DNA of 34,545 nt from NCBI GenBank assembly GCA_937880075.1, contig CALFLM010000052.1, positions 1 through 34,545 of the forward strand, in the 5' to 3' direction. This document shows positions 1-8,445 of this stretch, in pieces. Under the pieces are notes generated by a model. It did no database searches. It was not told the origin of the DNA and saw only the letters and a program-made list of their open reading frames with translations. Position 1 is the first letter of the stretch; every line of letters starts with the position of its first letter. Made by a program: the position numbers and the translations under genes. The stretch is from an uncultured Romboutsia sp. Lineage in GTDB: Bacteria > Bacillota > Clostridia > Peptostreptococcales > Peptostreptococcaceae.

Positions 1-62
1 TTCAAAAATACAATAAATAATAAAATTATTTTATAATGTAGAATTATTATTAGAACATATAT
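1..62 (+). repeat. MITE-like dispersed repeat, copy 1 (cut by window edge)
   Basis: The sequence starts inside the loop of the central hairpin and continues through its right arm to the terminal GAACATATAT. From about position 23 to 62 it is essentially identical to the right half of the copies at 17704-17780 and 30729-30841. The left half lies outside the window. A TATAAT hexamer sits inside the conserved part at 32-37, pointing at the nuclease gene that begins at 97, but no good -35 box lies 17 bases upstream. Confidence 0.8.
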
Positions 63-96
63 ACAATAAAGTATTAGATTATCGCTAGGTGGGATT

Positions 97-1614
97 ATGA
101 AAAACAAATTAGACGTTAAAGTTGTTAAATATAAAAGGTTGAAAGAAGAAATAAAAAATTTAAAAAAAATAAATGATGTAATTAGGTTTTCTGAATTATA
201 TTATAGAAAATTACCAAGAGAATATAGAGCTAAAATATTTAATGGAGTTATACAAGATAGACAATTAAATTTAGAAAAATTTAAATTTTCTTTGAGACTA
301 TCGGTAGAATTAAGTTACATATTTATATCATATAAGACTAACATTATGAGCATATTTAATAAGTACAACTTTAATTTATCAGAAGAAAAAGAATTATTTA
401 TAGTTATAGTAGAAAAAATTTACGAATTAGATTGGTTAAAAAATTTAAATGAAAATAAGTTTGAAAACAATGATTTTAAAAGATATTTAAATTATAAGTA
501 CGATTATCCATCTATAAATATATATGAGTATTTTAAACTATTTAAATATTTTGATGAATTATCTAATGATATATATGGGTTATCAATATATAAAAATTTT
601 TATATATTGATTATTTTATTAGCATCAACAGAAAAGTTATATGTTAAAAATATAACTTTAAATAAAGAATTAAGAAACATAAAAAATTTAGAAAATTTAT
701 TTTTGGATGGTCATAAGCTAAAGAAGGTTAGATTTACTAAAGAGAATTTAAGAGAGATATATAAAGGTAAATTAGGAATACAGTTTTATGATGGATTATA
801 TATACCAAAATCATACCATGTATTGGTGAATCTTCTTAGAGGAATTATAGAAAATAAGAAATCAAAAGATAAAAAAGGAGATATTTTAGAGAAATATACA
901 AAAGATATTATTAGAGAAACTTTTAGAGATATATATCATACATTATATGATAAAAAAGGGAATGAGCAAGATTTAATAATACAATTTGAAGATAAAATTT
1001 TATTTGTGGAATGCAAAGCACAGAATTTTAAAAGTATATTTATAGAAGATAAAAATTCCATTCAAATAAGGGAAGAGCATTTTAAAAAAGTTATTGTCAA
1101 AGCTTGTGATCAGTGTCAAAGAGGAAAAGATTATTTGCTAAACAATAAAGTCGCTATTTATTATAATTCTAATAAGAAAAAAGGTAGAGAAAAAGTATTA
1201 GAAATTGATAATATAGATAATAAAAAAATATTTAAGATTGTAGTTGTGCTTGATGAATATTTAGATTTAGCAGAACTATCTAATAGATATTTAGAAGAAA
1301 AGTATAGAGATACATGGGTAGTTAATGTTTTTGCATTACATAGAATATTGTGGATATCTAATAGAATTAATAAAATAAATACTTTTTTTGAGTATTTAGA
1401 ATATAGAATACAGAATAATTTAGGTATAGAATCCTTACACTGTGATGAATTAGCACAGTTTGGTTATTGGATAAGTAATAATTACAATATGTATCCAAAA
1501 TTAGGGAGTGGTATCGATATAATATTAAATAATAGTTTTACAAAGATATTTAATGAATATGATTTTTATTTTAATGAAGAATTAAAAAAAGAAATGTTAA
1601 AGATAAAATTATAG
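97..1614 (+). CDS. PD-(D/E)XK-type nuclease domain protein, family not recognised
   Basis: The 505-residue protein is not one I recognise over its full length. Residues 1-250 are Lys- and Tyr-rich with no clear motif. Residues 258-310 look like the core of a PD-(D/E)XK (restriction-like or NERD-type) nuclease: E265 in GDILEKY, D292 in EQDLII and E305-x-K307 in FVECKA, in the right order and spacing. The remaining 200 residues have no motif I can name. A ribosome-binding site (AGGTGGG, 87-93) precedes the ATG closely. The gene ends at the exact point where a broken toxin gene begins, and all cargo around it is accessory. A role in defence or interbacterial conflict is inference from the nuclease core and the neighbours. 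The nuclease call is fairly secure; the biological target is unknown. Confidence 0.6.
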   Translation: MKNKLDVKVVKYKRLKEEIKNLKKINDVIRFSELYYRKLPREYRAKIFNGVIQDRQLNLEKFKFSLRLSVELSYIFISYKTNIMSIFNKYNFNLSEEKELFIVIVEKIYELDWLKNLNENKFENNDFKRYLNYKYDYPSINIYEYFKLFKYFDELSNDIYGLSIYKNFYILIILLASTEKLYVKNITLNKELRNIKNLENLFLDGHKLKKVRFTKENLREIYKGKLGIQFYDGLYIPKSYHVLVNLLRGIIENKKSKDKKGDILEKYTKDIIRETFRDIYHTLYDKKGNEQDLIIQFEDKILFVECKAQNFKSIFIEDKNSIQIREEHFKKVIVKACDQCQRGKDYLLNNKVAIYYNSNKKKGREKVLEIDNIDNKKIFKIVVVLDEYLDLAELSNRYLEEKYRDTWVVNVFALHRILWISNRINKINTFFEYLEYRIQNNLGIESLHCDELAQFGYWISNNYNMYPKLGSGIDIILNNSFTKIFNEYDFYFNEELKKEMLKIKL

Positions 1615-1974
1615 CTCTGGATCAGTTAAAGTTAATGGACAGATAAGGGATGTAAGTAGAAGAGTGTATCAAAGAGGAGATATTAATGTACATTATTTTG
1701 ATGAAAACATTGGGCTTACTAATTTGGAAAGAATGAAAAAAGGTAAGCCACCAATAGGTAGTGATGGTAATCCTGTACAATTACATCATTTGATATAACA
1801 AGAAAAGGTTCAATGGTAGAAATATTAGAAGTCACGCATCAAAAATATTATAGTCAACTACATGGATTATTAGGAAAAGGGGAAAGTTTTAGAAATAATC
1901 ATTTACTTTAAAAACAATATAATAATTTTAGAAGTAAATATTGGAGATGGATATATAAAGAATTAATTAAATAG
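1613..1974 (+). pseudogene. LHH-family nuclease toxin tip, broken polymorphic toxin remnant
   Basis: Translating across lesions gives the carboxy-terminal nuclease domain of a polymorphic toxin. Frame 2 reads GLTNLERMKKGKPPIGSDG and then PVQLHHL, the LHH signature of that HNH/EndoVII-type family. A TAA (1796-1798) and a shift to frame 1 follow, then GSMVEILEVTHQKYYSQLHG, a further TAA (1909-1911), and FRSKYWRWIYKEL before the final TAG (1972-1974). There is no start codon, LXG/trafficking domain or ribosome-binding site in view, so only the toxic tip remains. The immunity remnant starts 14 bases later, the usual toxin-immunity order. Two internal stops and a frameshift show that it is dead. 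Confidence 0.75.
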
Positions 1975-1987
1975 GGAGGTTTTATTT

Positions 1988-2406
1988 ATGAAAGAAGAGA
2001 TAAAAAAATTATAAAAAAGTATTCATAAGATGCTGTTTTTGCTGGAAAAATTTCAAATGATGATGTTCTTGAGAAGGCTATAACAGAACTAGAGGTTACA
2101 ATACCACCTGATTATAGATGGTTTATAGAAAACTATGGGCAATGAGGAATTGGTGGTGTAGATATTTTAGGAATGTCTAAAACAAATAAGGCAATATTTA
2201 AAGAAGTTACAATGCAATATAGAAATTATGGATTGCCCAAGAATTTAATAGTAGTAGAAAATTGTGATGAATGGTTATATTGTATAGATACAAATAGCAA
2301 AAAGGTAGTTGCATGGGATAGAATAGATGGCGTATTAGGGGAAAGATATAGTACATTTTTAGAGTTTTTAGTGGATAGATTTAATGGTGAAATAGAAAAT
2401 TTGTAA
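1988..2406 (+). pseudogene. SUKH (SMI1/KNR4) immunity protein, broken
   Basis: A strong ribosome-binding site (GGGAGG, 1974-1979) precedes an ATG at 1988, but the frame is lost within 40 bases. The coding potential moves to frame 1 and carries TAA at 2026-2028 and TGA at 2143-2145. Read through, it gives IPPDYRWFIENYGQ, a stop, GIGGVDILGM, YGLPKNLIVVENCDEWLYC and WDRIDGVLGERYSTFLEFL. These are the typical blocks of SMI1/KNR4-family (SUKH-1) immunity proteins, which bind and block cognate nuclease toxins. The open part from 2173 (77 residues) could be translated but lacks the amino-terminal half. It lies directly after the LHH toxin tip, so the two were a toxin-immunity pair that decayed together. 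The TGA probably replaces a Gly GGA codon of the usual Gly-rich turn. Confidence 0.8.
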
Positions 2407-2464
2407 GATAAATTAAAGATTTAATAATCAATAAATTTGTTGTAAAATTATAAAATAAAGAGAG

Positions 2465-2506
2465 AAAAAGATTAATGTTCTAATTGAAAGATCATTAATC
2501 TTTTTT
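2465..2506 (+). terminator. Rho-independent terminator after the immunity remnant
   Basis: The arm AAAAAGATTAATG pairs with CATTAATCTTTTT across a 15-base loop, and the stem runs straight into six T residues. It closes the toxin-immunity transcription unit. Confidence 0.8.
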
Positions 2507-2547
2507 GTTGTAATGATATAATAGGAGTAGAAAAATAATAACTATTT

Positions 2548-2685
2548 ATGAAAAAATATAGATATTTGAGGAAGAGAGGGATACTTATTAATATAAAATC
2601 TATTATTATAACTTTAATATTTATTATAAATATAATTTTACTTGTATTGAACCTAAAAAAAGTAGTAAAGTTGAGACAAGAATAA
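2548..2685 (+). CDS. Possible 45-residue single-span membrane peptide
   Basis: The open frame starts MKKYRYLRKRGILINIKS, continues with about 20 hydrophobic residues (IIITLIFIINIILLVLNL) and ends with a basic tail, KKVVKLRQE. A basic-hydrophobic-basic layout is typical of small inner-membrane peptides. The only purine-rich site (AGGAG, 2523-2527) is 20 bases upstream, further than normal, so initiation is doubtful. The frame lies between a terminator and the YobI-like gene and could encode a leader or small partner of that NTPase, or be chance in very AT-rich DNA. I do not recognise the product. Confidence 0.3.
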   Translation: MKKYRYLRKRGILINIKSIIITLIFIINIILLVLNLKKVVKLRQE

Positions 2686-2759
2686 AGAAATATATAATAG
2701 GTAAATACAAGCTTATTATAGAGCAACTTTCATTATTTATAAATTTATGTATTTCATTA

Positions 2760-5700
2760 TTGGCAAAAATAAATAATAAAATATTAAAAAAATTAGATTA
2801 TAAAAAAGAATATGAAAGTTTAGCACCAAAGGATAATTTAGATAAAAACAATAGTTATATTAAGGCTCTTAAAGAATCTATTGATGATTTAAAAAGAAAA
2901 AATATTGCGATATCAGGAATATATGGATCAGGAAAAAGTAGTATTATAGAAAGTTTTAAAGAGCAATATAAAGAATATAAATATTTAGATATATCATTAG
3001 CTACGTTTATAAGTAGCGAAGATGATAAGCTAGAAGAACTTGAAAGAAATATATTAAATCAGATTTTTTATAAAGTTAGTTATGATAAGATGCCATACTC
3101 TAGATTTCGTAAAATAAAAAATATAAGATTTCTACATATATTTAAAGTAACTTTAATTTTTATTTCATTGCTACTAACACTAAGTTTGTTAATAAAACCT
3201 GAATTAATAGAAAAATTTACTTCTAATATTTTAAAGTTGAAAGGATTATTTAGTACTATACCTATAGTAAAATATAATGTAAATCTAAGTTTAATTATTG
3301 TTATGATTGTGTGTAGTATAACAATACTATATATAACAATGATTTTAATTAAGTTTATATTAAGTAAATTCACAATAAATAAAATACAAACTAAAGATGG
3401 GAATTTACAATTGGGGAAAAGAGAAGAAAGTGAAACATTCAATAAGTATTTAGATGAAATTATGTATTTTTTTGAATCATTAAAATATGATATTGTGTTT
3501 TTTGAAGATTTAGATAGATTTGATAATTTAGAGATTTTTACTAAACTTAGAGAGTTAAATACTTTAATAAATAAAGCGGAGTCTATAAGTAATAAAGTGA
3601 CTTTTGTTTATGCAATAAAGGATGAAATATTTTTTATTAAAGAAGATTTAGAGAACGATGAGGAATATAAGTATATTGACAAAAAAGAAATGAATAAAAA
3701 TAGAACTAAGTTTTTTGATTTTATAATTCCAGTTATACCTATTGTAAATGGAGAAAACTCTTATGAAATTCTAAGCAAAAAGATAGAACAATTTAATAAA
3801 AAATATGGAGAACAAGGAAATATTGTTAGTAAAGAGTTATTAAGTGACTTATCTATATTTATAGATGATATGAGATTGTTAACAAATATTTATAATGAAT
3901 TTTTAATATATTATAGAAGATTAGTAATAGAAAGAAAAAATAAAACTTTAAGTTCTGATAATTTACTTGCTATTATAGTGTATAAAAATTTATACCCTGT
4001 TGATTTCGCTAAGTTACAAAATAGAGATGGTATGGTATATAATATTTTTTCAGAAAAAAATAAAATAGCGGATAAGGCAATATGTAATTTATACGAAGAA
4101 ATTGACTTTTATAAATTGAATATACAACAATTAGAAAAAGAAATAGTAGAAAGTGAAGAAGAATTATATATTATATATAAAACTGAATGGATTTCTAAAA
4201 ATATTAATTATATTAAAATATCTAGTAAAATTTATAGTATTGATGAAGTGAATAATATTAAGGTTATTGAAGAATTAAAAAATGCTAATTCAATAAGATA
4301 CTCAAGTAACAATTCATTTTATAACTATTCAAAGCAAGATATTACGTTTGAAAATTTAATGACTGTAGATGGAAAAAAAGTAGATTTATATAAAAGATTA
4401 ATAGCTATGAAATCTAGAGGGAAAAATATAGATGAAAAAATAAAATATAATCAAAATAAAATACAAGCTATAGAAGCGAAAATTAAAGAATTTAAAAGTA
4501 ATTCAGTAGCTACTCTTATGAAAGATAAAAGATTTTTCGATTGTTTAGATGAAAAAATAAAAAAAGAAGCTTTAATTATTAGATTGTTAAAGTATGGATA
4601 TATAGATGAAATGTATTCATATTATTCATTATATTTTTATGAAGGTAGATTAACTCAAAAAGATTTTGAATTTGTTCAAAGTGTAATTTATAATAAACCG
4701 TTAAATTGTGAATTTAAATTAGATAATATCAATGAGATATTAGTTAAATTTAGAATAGAAGATTTTGAATCAAAAGCCATATTAAATTATGATTTAATCA
4801 AATTTTTATCCGAAAATATACATATTAATATTAATAAAATGATATTAAAGAAAATAATAGGAATTTTATCAGAATTAAAAATAGAAGATATAAATTTCAT
4901 AATGGATTTTATACATAAAAGTGGAGAGATTGCTAACTTTATTAAGTTATTATGTCAAAATATAAATAGCTTTTGGAATAGTATATATTGCAATAGTTAT
5001 CTATCATTAGAGAAAAAAGATTATATTTTAGAACTATTATTGAAATATTGTAGTATAGAAAATGTATTAATACAAAATAATGATGGATATATAAAAGAAT
5101 ATATTGAATTAAATTCTAATTTTATAAAAACAATAGCAATTAAAATAGAAAAATCTAAACTTAAAGATATATTAATAGAATTAAATATAAAATTAAAAGA
5201 TATAGATCAAGATATAGTTGATGATATAAAAAATCAGTCAAATAATAAATATATGAGTGTTTTTGAAGATATATATTATAATGATTTATATGAACTTAAT
5301 ATAGCTATGGTTAGCAAAATAATTTTTATTGAAAATAAAAATATAGAAAATATGAGTGATGTAGATTGATCTTATTCATGTATAAGTAAAAATGAATTAA
5401 ATTATCTAATAAAATATATAGATAATAATATAAATCTATATATAAGAAATATATTTATAGAGCCTATTGTTATAGAAAATACTGAAACTATAATTGATAT
5501 TTTAAATAATGAAGAAGTAGATAAAGATCTTAGAGATAATATAGTTAATATTAAACAGTTTAAGGTTGATGAAATAAAAAATATAGATATATGGAATTTA
5601 ATATTTAATAATTTGAAAGTTAATTTTAGTTGGGAAAATATATTAAGTTACTATAAAACTAATGATAGTATAGACAAGTGTTTAGGTAGCTTTATAAATA

Positions 5701-6485
5701 ACCCTGAAGTATGCAAAGAATTATTAAAAGATACTTTGTATAAAGAATCTTTTAATAATGATGAAAAAGAAAGTATAGATTTATTTGTTGAGAAATTTGT
5801 AATGTCTAAAATAATTTCAGATGAAACAGTCGACTTATTATCTTGTAAACTAGGTAGCCCATTTACAGATTTTGATTTTGAAGATATGTTAGATATTAGA
5901 ATTTTAGTGTTAATTAATAAAAAACTTATTGCATTAAGTAAAAGTATATATAAATCACTAAAAACTAATCACTATGGATTACATATAAATTTATTAGAAA
6001 ATAATATTGATAAGTTTACTTCAGAGAAAATACAAGATTTTGATTCAAATGACTTAGAGTTAATACTTAAATCTGATATAATATCACAAGATGATAAATA
6101 TAACATCGTTAAGCTTTATGGAAAAGATATAGAGCTAAACGATTCTTTGGCAGAAATTATATTTGATGTTATTGAAAAGTTTTTACCTAATGAAAAAATA
6201 GAATATAAATTAATTGAGAGTATAATACGATGTAATTTTGAAAAGGAAAAAAGAAGAAAGTTAATAGCATATCAAATAGAGTTTATTGATAAAATGGATA
6301 TTAGTGATTTATTATCATATATAGATGACGAATATAAAGGGTTACTAGATTTAAGTCCTAAAAAGATGTATATAAGAAATACTAATACAAACATGTTAAT
6401 TTTAGAAAAATTAAAAAGTAAAAGATATATATCTACTTTCAAGCTAGAAGGAAATAGAATAGTAGTAAATAGAAAAAGAACTTAA
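2760..6485 (+). pseudogene. YobI-like membrane P-loop NTPase, split by one in-frame TGA
   Basis: One reading frame of 1242 codons runs from a TTG start at 2760 to TAA at 6485, broken only by TGA at 5367-5369; codons 5370-5612 are open in the same frame and bridge to the second part. The amino terminus (LAPKDNLDK, then NIAISGIYGSGKSSI) matches YobI-family P-loop NTPases. Walker A is GIYGSGKSS at residues 53-61 and Walker B is DIVFFEDLDR at 244-253. Two membrane spans (about 128-146 and 176-201) are inserted between them, as in KAP-type NTPases. The carboxy end carries ISTFKLEGNRIVV. The 869-residue first part keeps the whole NTPase and may still be made; the last 371 residues need readthrough. 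Function of the family is not established. The neighbouring SUKH and toxin remnants fit a conflict island. Confidence 0.7.
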
Positions 6486-6525
6486 AAGAATAGTGGTTTC
6501 TCATTATATTTTTATAAATAGTATG

Positions 6526-6558
6526 AAAGAACAATAGATTAATCTATTGTTCTTTTTT
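6526..6558 (+). terminator. Rho-independent terminator after the YobI-like gene
   Basis: AGAACAATAGATT pairs with AATCTATTGTTCT with almost no loop, followed by a run of T residues. It ends the transcript of the split NTPase gene 41 bases after its stop. Confidence 0.8.
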
Positions 6559-6813
6559 GTCATATAAGAAAATAGGAAAGTTTAAGGAAATGTTGATATA
6601 TTAAGTATATTACTAAAAATATATTTATAAATAAACATAATAAGAATTAAAGAAATAATCTGAGTATAATTTAGATTGTTTTTATATTTTAAATAATTGT
6701 TAAGATTAATCTAACTAGTAAAATGATATTAATTTTATTATAACAACTTGAATTGTATATGCATTTGAATTATTATATACACAACAAAAGGAATATAAAT
6801 TGTGAGGTTATAT
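6559..6813. other. Gene-free AT-rich stretch before the recombinase
   Basis: I see no open frame with a ribosome-binding site and no convincing promoter. A weak stem (AATCT to AGATT, about 6656-6682) ends in T residues but is too short to call. Confidence 0.4.
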
Positions 6814-7251
6814 ATGAGAGAATTTAAAATAATAAAGAAAAAAGATAATTTGGAAAATTTAAGAAGAGGAAAATATATTGAGTGTAAAAGAGTCTCAGCA
6901 TATTGTCGTGTTAGCACAGATAGCGAAGATCAACTTAATAGTTACAAATCGCAAGTATCTTATTATACAGAATTAATAAATAATAATTCAGAATGGTGTA
7001 TAGTTGATATATATGCTGATGAAGGAATAACAGGAATTCAAGTAACAAAGAGAGAAAATTTTCAAAGAATGATAAGTGACTGTATGAATAATGAAATTGA
7101 TATGATAATTACAAAATCTATTTCTCGTTTTGCACGAAATACATTAGATACATTAAAATATGTTCGTATGTTAAAAGAGAAAAATATAGCCATATATTTT
7201 GAAGACCTGAATTATCAATTTAAATCATACAAATTACTTATAAATCACTAA
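6814..7251 (+). pseudogene. Large serine recombinase, amino-terminal catalytic domain only
   Basis: The frame encodes the resolvase/invertase catalytic domain of a large serine recombinase. It shows VSAYCRVSTDSEDQ with the nucleophile Ser in YCRVST, DEGITG, and IITKSISRFARNTLDTLKYV with the conserved Arg pair. I chose the ATG at 6814 because GTGAGG at 6802-6807 sits at normal ribosome-binding distance from it; an upstream GTG at 6802 would overlap that site. Family members have about 500 residues with a recombinase domain and zinc ribbon; here similarity stops near FEDLN and a stop follows at 7249, next to the IS30 remnant. The truncated protein could cut DNA at most non-specifically and is probably inactive. 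It is likely the integrase of the element that brought the island. Confidence 0.85.
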
Positions 7252-8265
7252 GTAACTGGAAGTAAGACTTCAAATCCAGTTGCTCATTTTATAACCTCAT
7301 TTGGTGTTTTATAGTCTAGTGATTTTCTAGGTATAGAATTCCATTTATAGGCAATCCTATTTAATTCTTCTTGAGAATATATAGATAAATCTGTAGACTT
7401 AGGTAAATCTTTTCTAACTATTCCATTTGAATTCTCATTTAGCCCTCTTTGACCTGTTGATCCAGGGTCTCCAAAGTAGATTTCAATATTAAATGAACTA
7501 TCTTTTTCTATGTCTGACCATTTTGAAAACTCTTTACCTCCATCAAATGTAATAGTAGATATACACGAGTTATGTAAAGATGATAGCCATTTGCAAATTG
7601 CTTCTTTAACATCCTCACTCTTTCTACTTGCTTTAAGTGATACAATATATTTTGAATGCTTTTCTACTAAAGTAACTATAGCTGATTTTCTAGCTTTTCC
7701 TACAATAGTATCTCCCTCAAAATGTCCATATTCTATACTAGTTTTAGCATTAGGATACTTTTCATCTCTTTCAATGAATTGTTTTACATGTATTAATTTT
7801 AACTCTTGTTTCGTTATGACCCTTCGGGTTATTTTTACCCTTGCGTCTCAACTTATTTATATCTATTACACCTTGCTTTGCTAATTTGTATAATGTTTTT
7901 GTTGATATTTTTTCATCTTTTCCATCTATTTTATTTCTTCCTGCGATAGCATCTAAAGATCAATCATTTTCTAGATTGTTATTGATAGCATCTAATTTTT
8001 CTTTGCTTAATACAATGGGCTTTCTTCCACATCTAGATTTATTTATTAGGTATTGATTATATATTTCTTGAACAGTAAGTCCTTGAATAAATAGCTTGTA
8101 ATACCTGTAAACTTTATCTTTTCCAATTTTCATTCTTTGAGCGTAAGCTCTTGCCTTCACACCTAAATAGTAATTTGCTTCTAGATTTGTTAGCTGATTT
8201 ATGTTAATATGATTAAAAGGCATTTTTGATACTCCTTTTGTTGATTTTAGTCGGTTAACTAAGTG
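7246..8265 (-). mobile_element. Decayed IS30-family insertion sequence
   Basis: The element consists of one transposase gene on the minus strand. Candidate imperfect inverted ends are CACTAAGTAAC at 7246-7256 and GTTAACTAAGTG at 8254-8265, giving about 1,020 bp, normal for IS30-family elements. The match between ends is poor, and I could not find a clear target duplication, so the boundaries are approximate. A small hairpin (AACTGGA to TCCAGTT, about 7253-7280) next to the gene end may act as its terminator. Confidence 0.65.
7284..8223 (-). pseudogene. IS30-family transposase, broken by a stop and a frameshift
   Basis: Read on the minus strand from ATG at 8223 (preceded by AAAGGAG), the frame begins MPFNHININQLTNLEANYYL with a helix-turn-helix region. 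It meets TGA at 7960-7962, where a Trp codon would fit (END-stop-SLDAI). It continues through RNKIDGKDEKISTKTLYKL and RRKGKNNPKGHNETR, then shifts frame near 7795-7815. The rest is a good IS30 catalytic core: YGHFEGDTIVG (first Asp), TFDGGKEF (second Asp) and NENSNGIVRKDLP (Glu), ending NEVIK and TGA. All three DDE residues are kept, so inactivation is recent. Several other open frames on the opposite strand here are shadows. Confidence 0.85.
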
Positions 8266-8445
8266 TATCATAAGTGTCTTTTTTTGTTTATATATTTGTC
8301 TGATTTAATTATACAATTAAGGTTTTTATATAGAAAATTTAAATTTTAAAAATTAATAATAGAGTACTTTTATATTTTATAGGGATAAAAAATGCAAAAA
8401 ATCTAAATATAATAAAAGGATTATATTTAGGAGGAAAATCAAAAT

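Noticed and set aside
5613..6485. A separate 290-residue gene starting at TTG 5613.
   Set aside because: The same frame is open from the TGA at 5369 onward, there is no ribosome-binding site at 5613, and the sequence continues the YobI-like protein.
5367..7962. Three in-frame TGA codons (5367, 2143 and 7960) in otherwise recognisable genes, and no conserved gene in the window ending in TGA, suggesting TGA might be recoded.
   Set aside because: The SUKH and IS30 remnants also contain TAA or frameshifts, so they are simply decayed; the IS30 frame itself ends in TGA; TGG is used for Trp throughout; and scarcity of TGA stops is expected in a very AT-rich genome.
7510..8056. Plus-strand open frames of 124 and 71 codons.
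   Set aside because: They are shadows of the IS30 transposase on the minus strand.
97..8265. A complete, active new defence system in the island.
   Set aside because: Apart from the nuclease gene and the first part of the NTPase, every recognisable gene is broken; the nuclease-NTPase pairing is only a hypothesis without homologous loci to compare.
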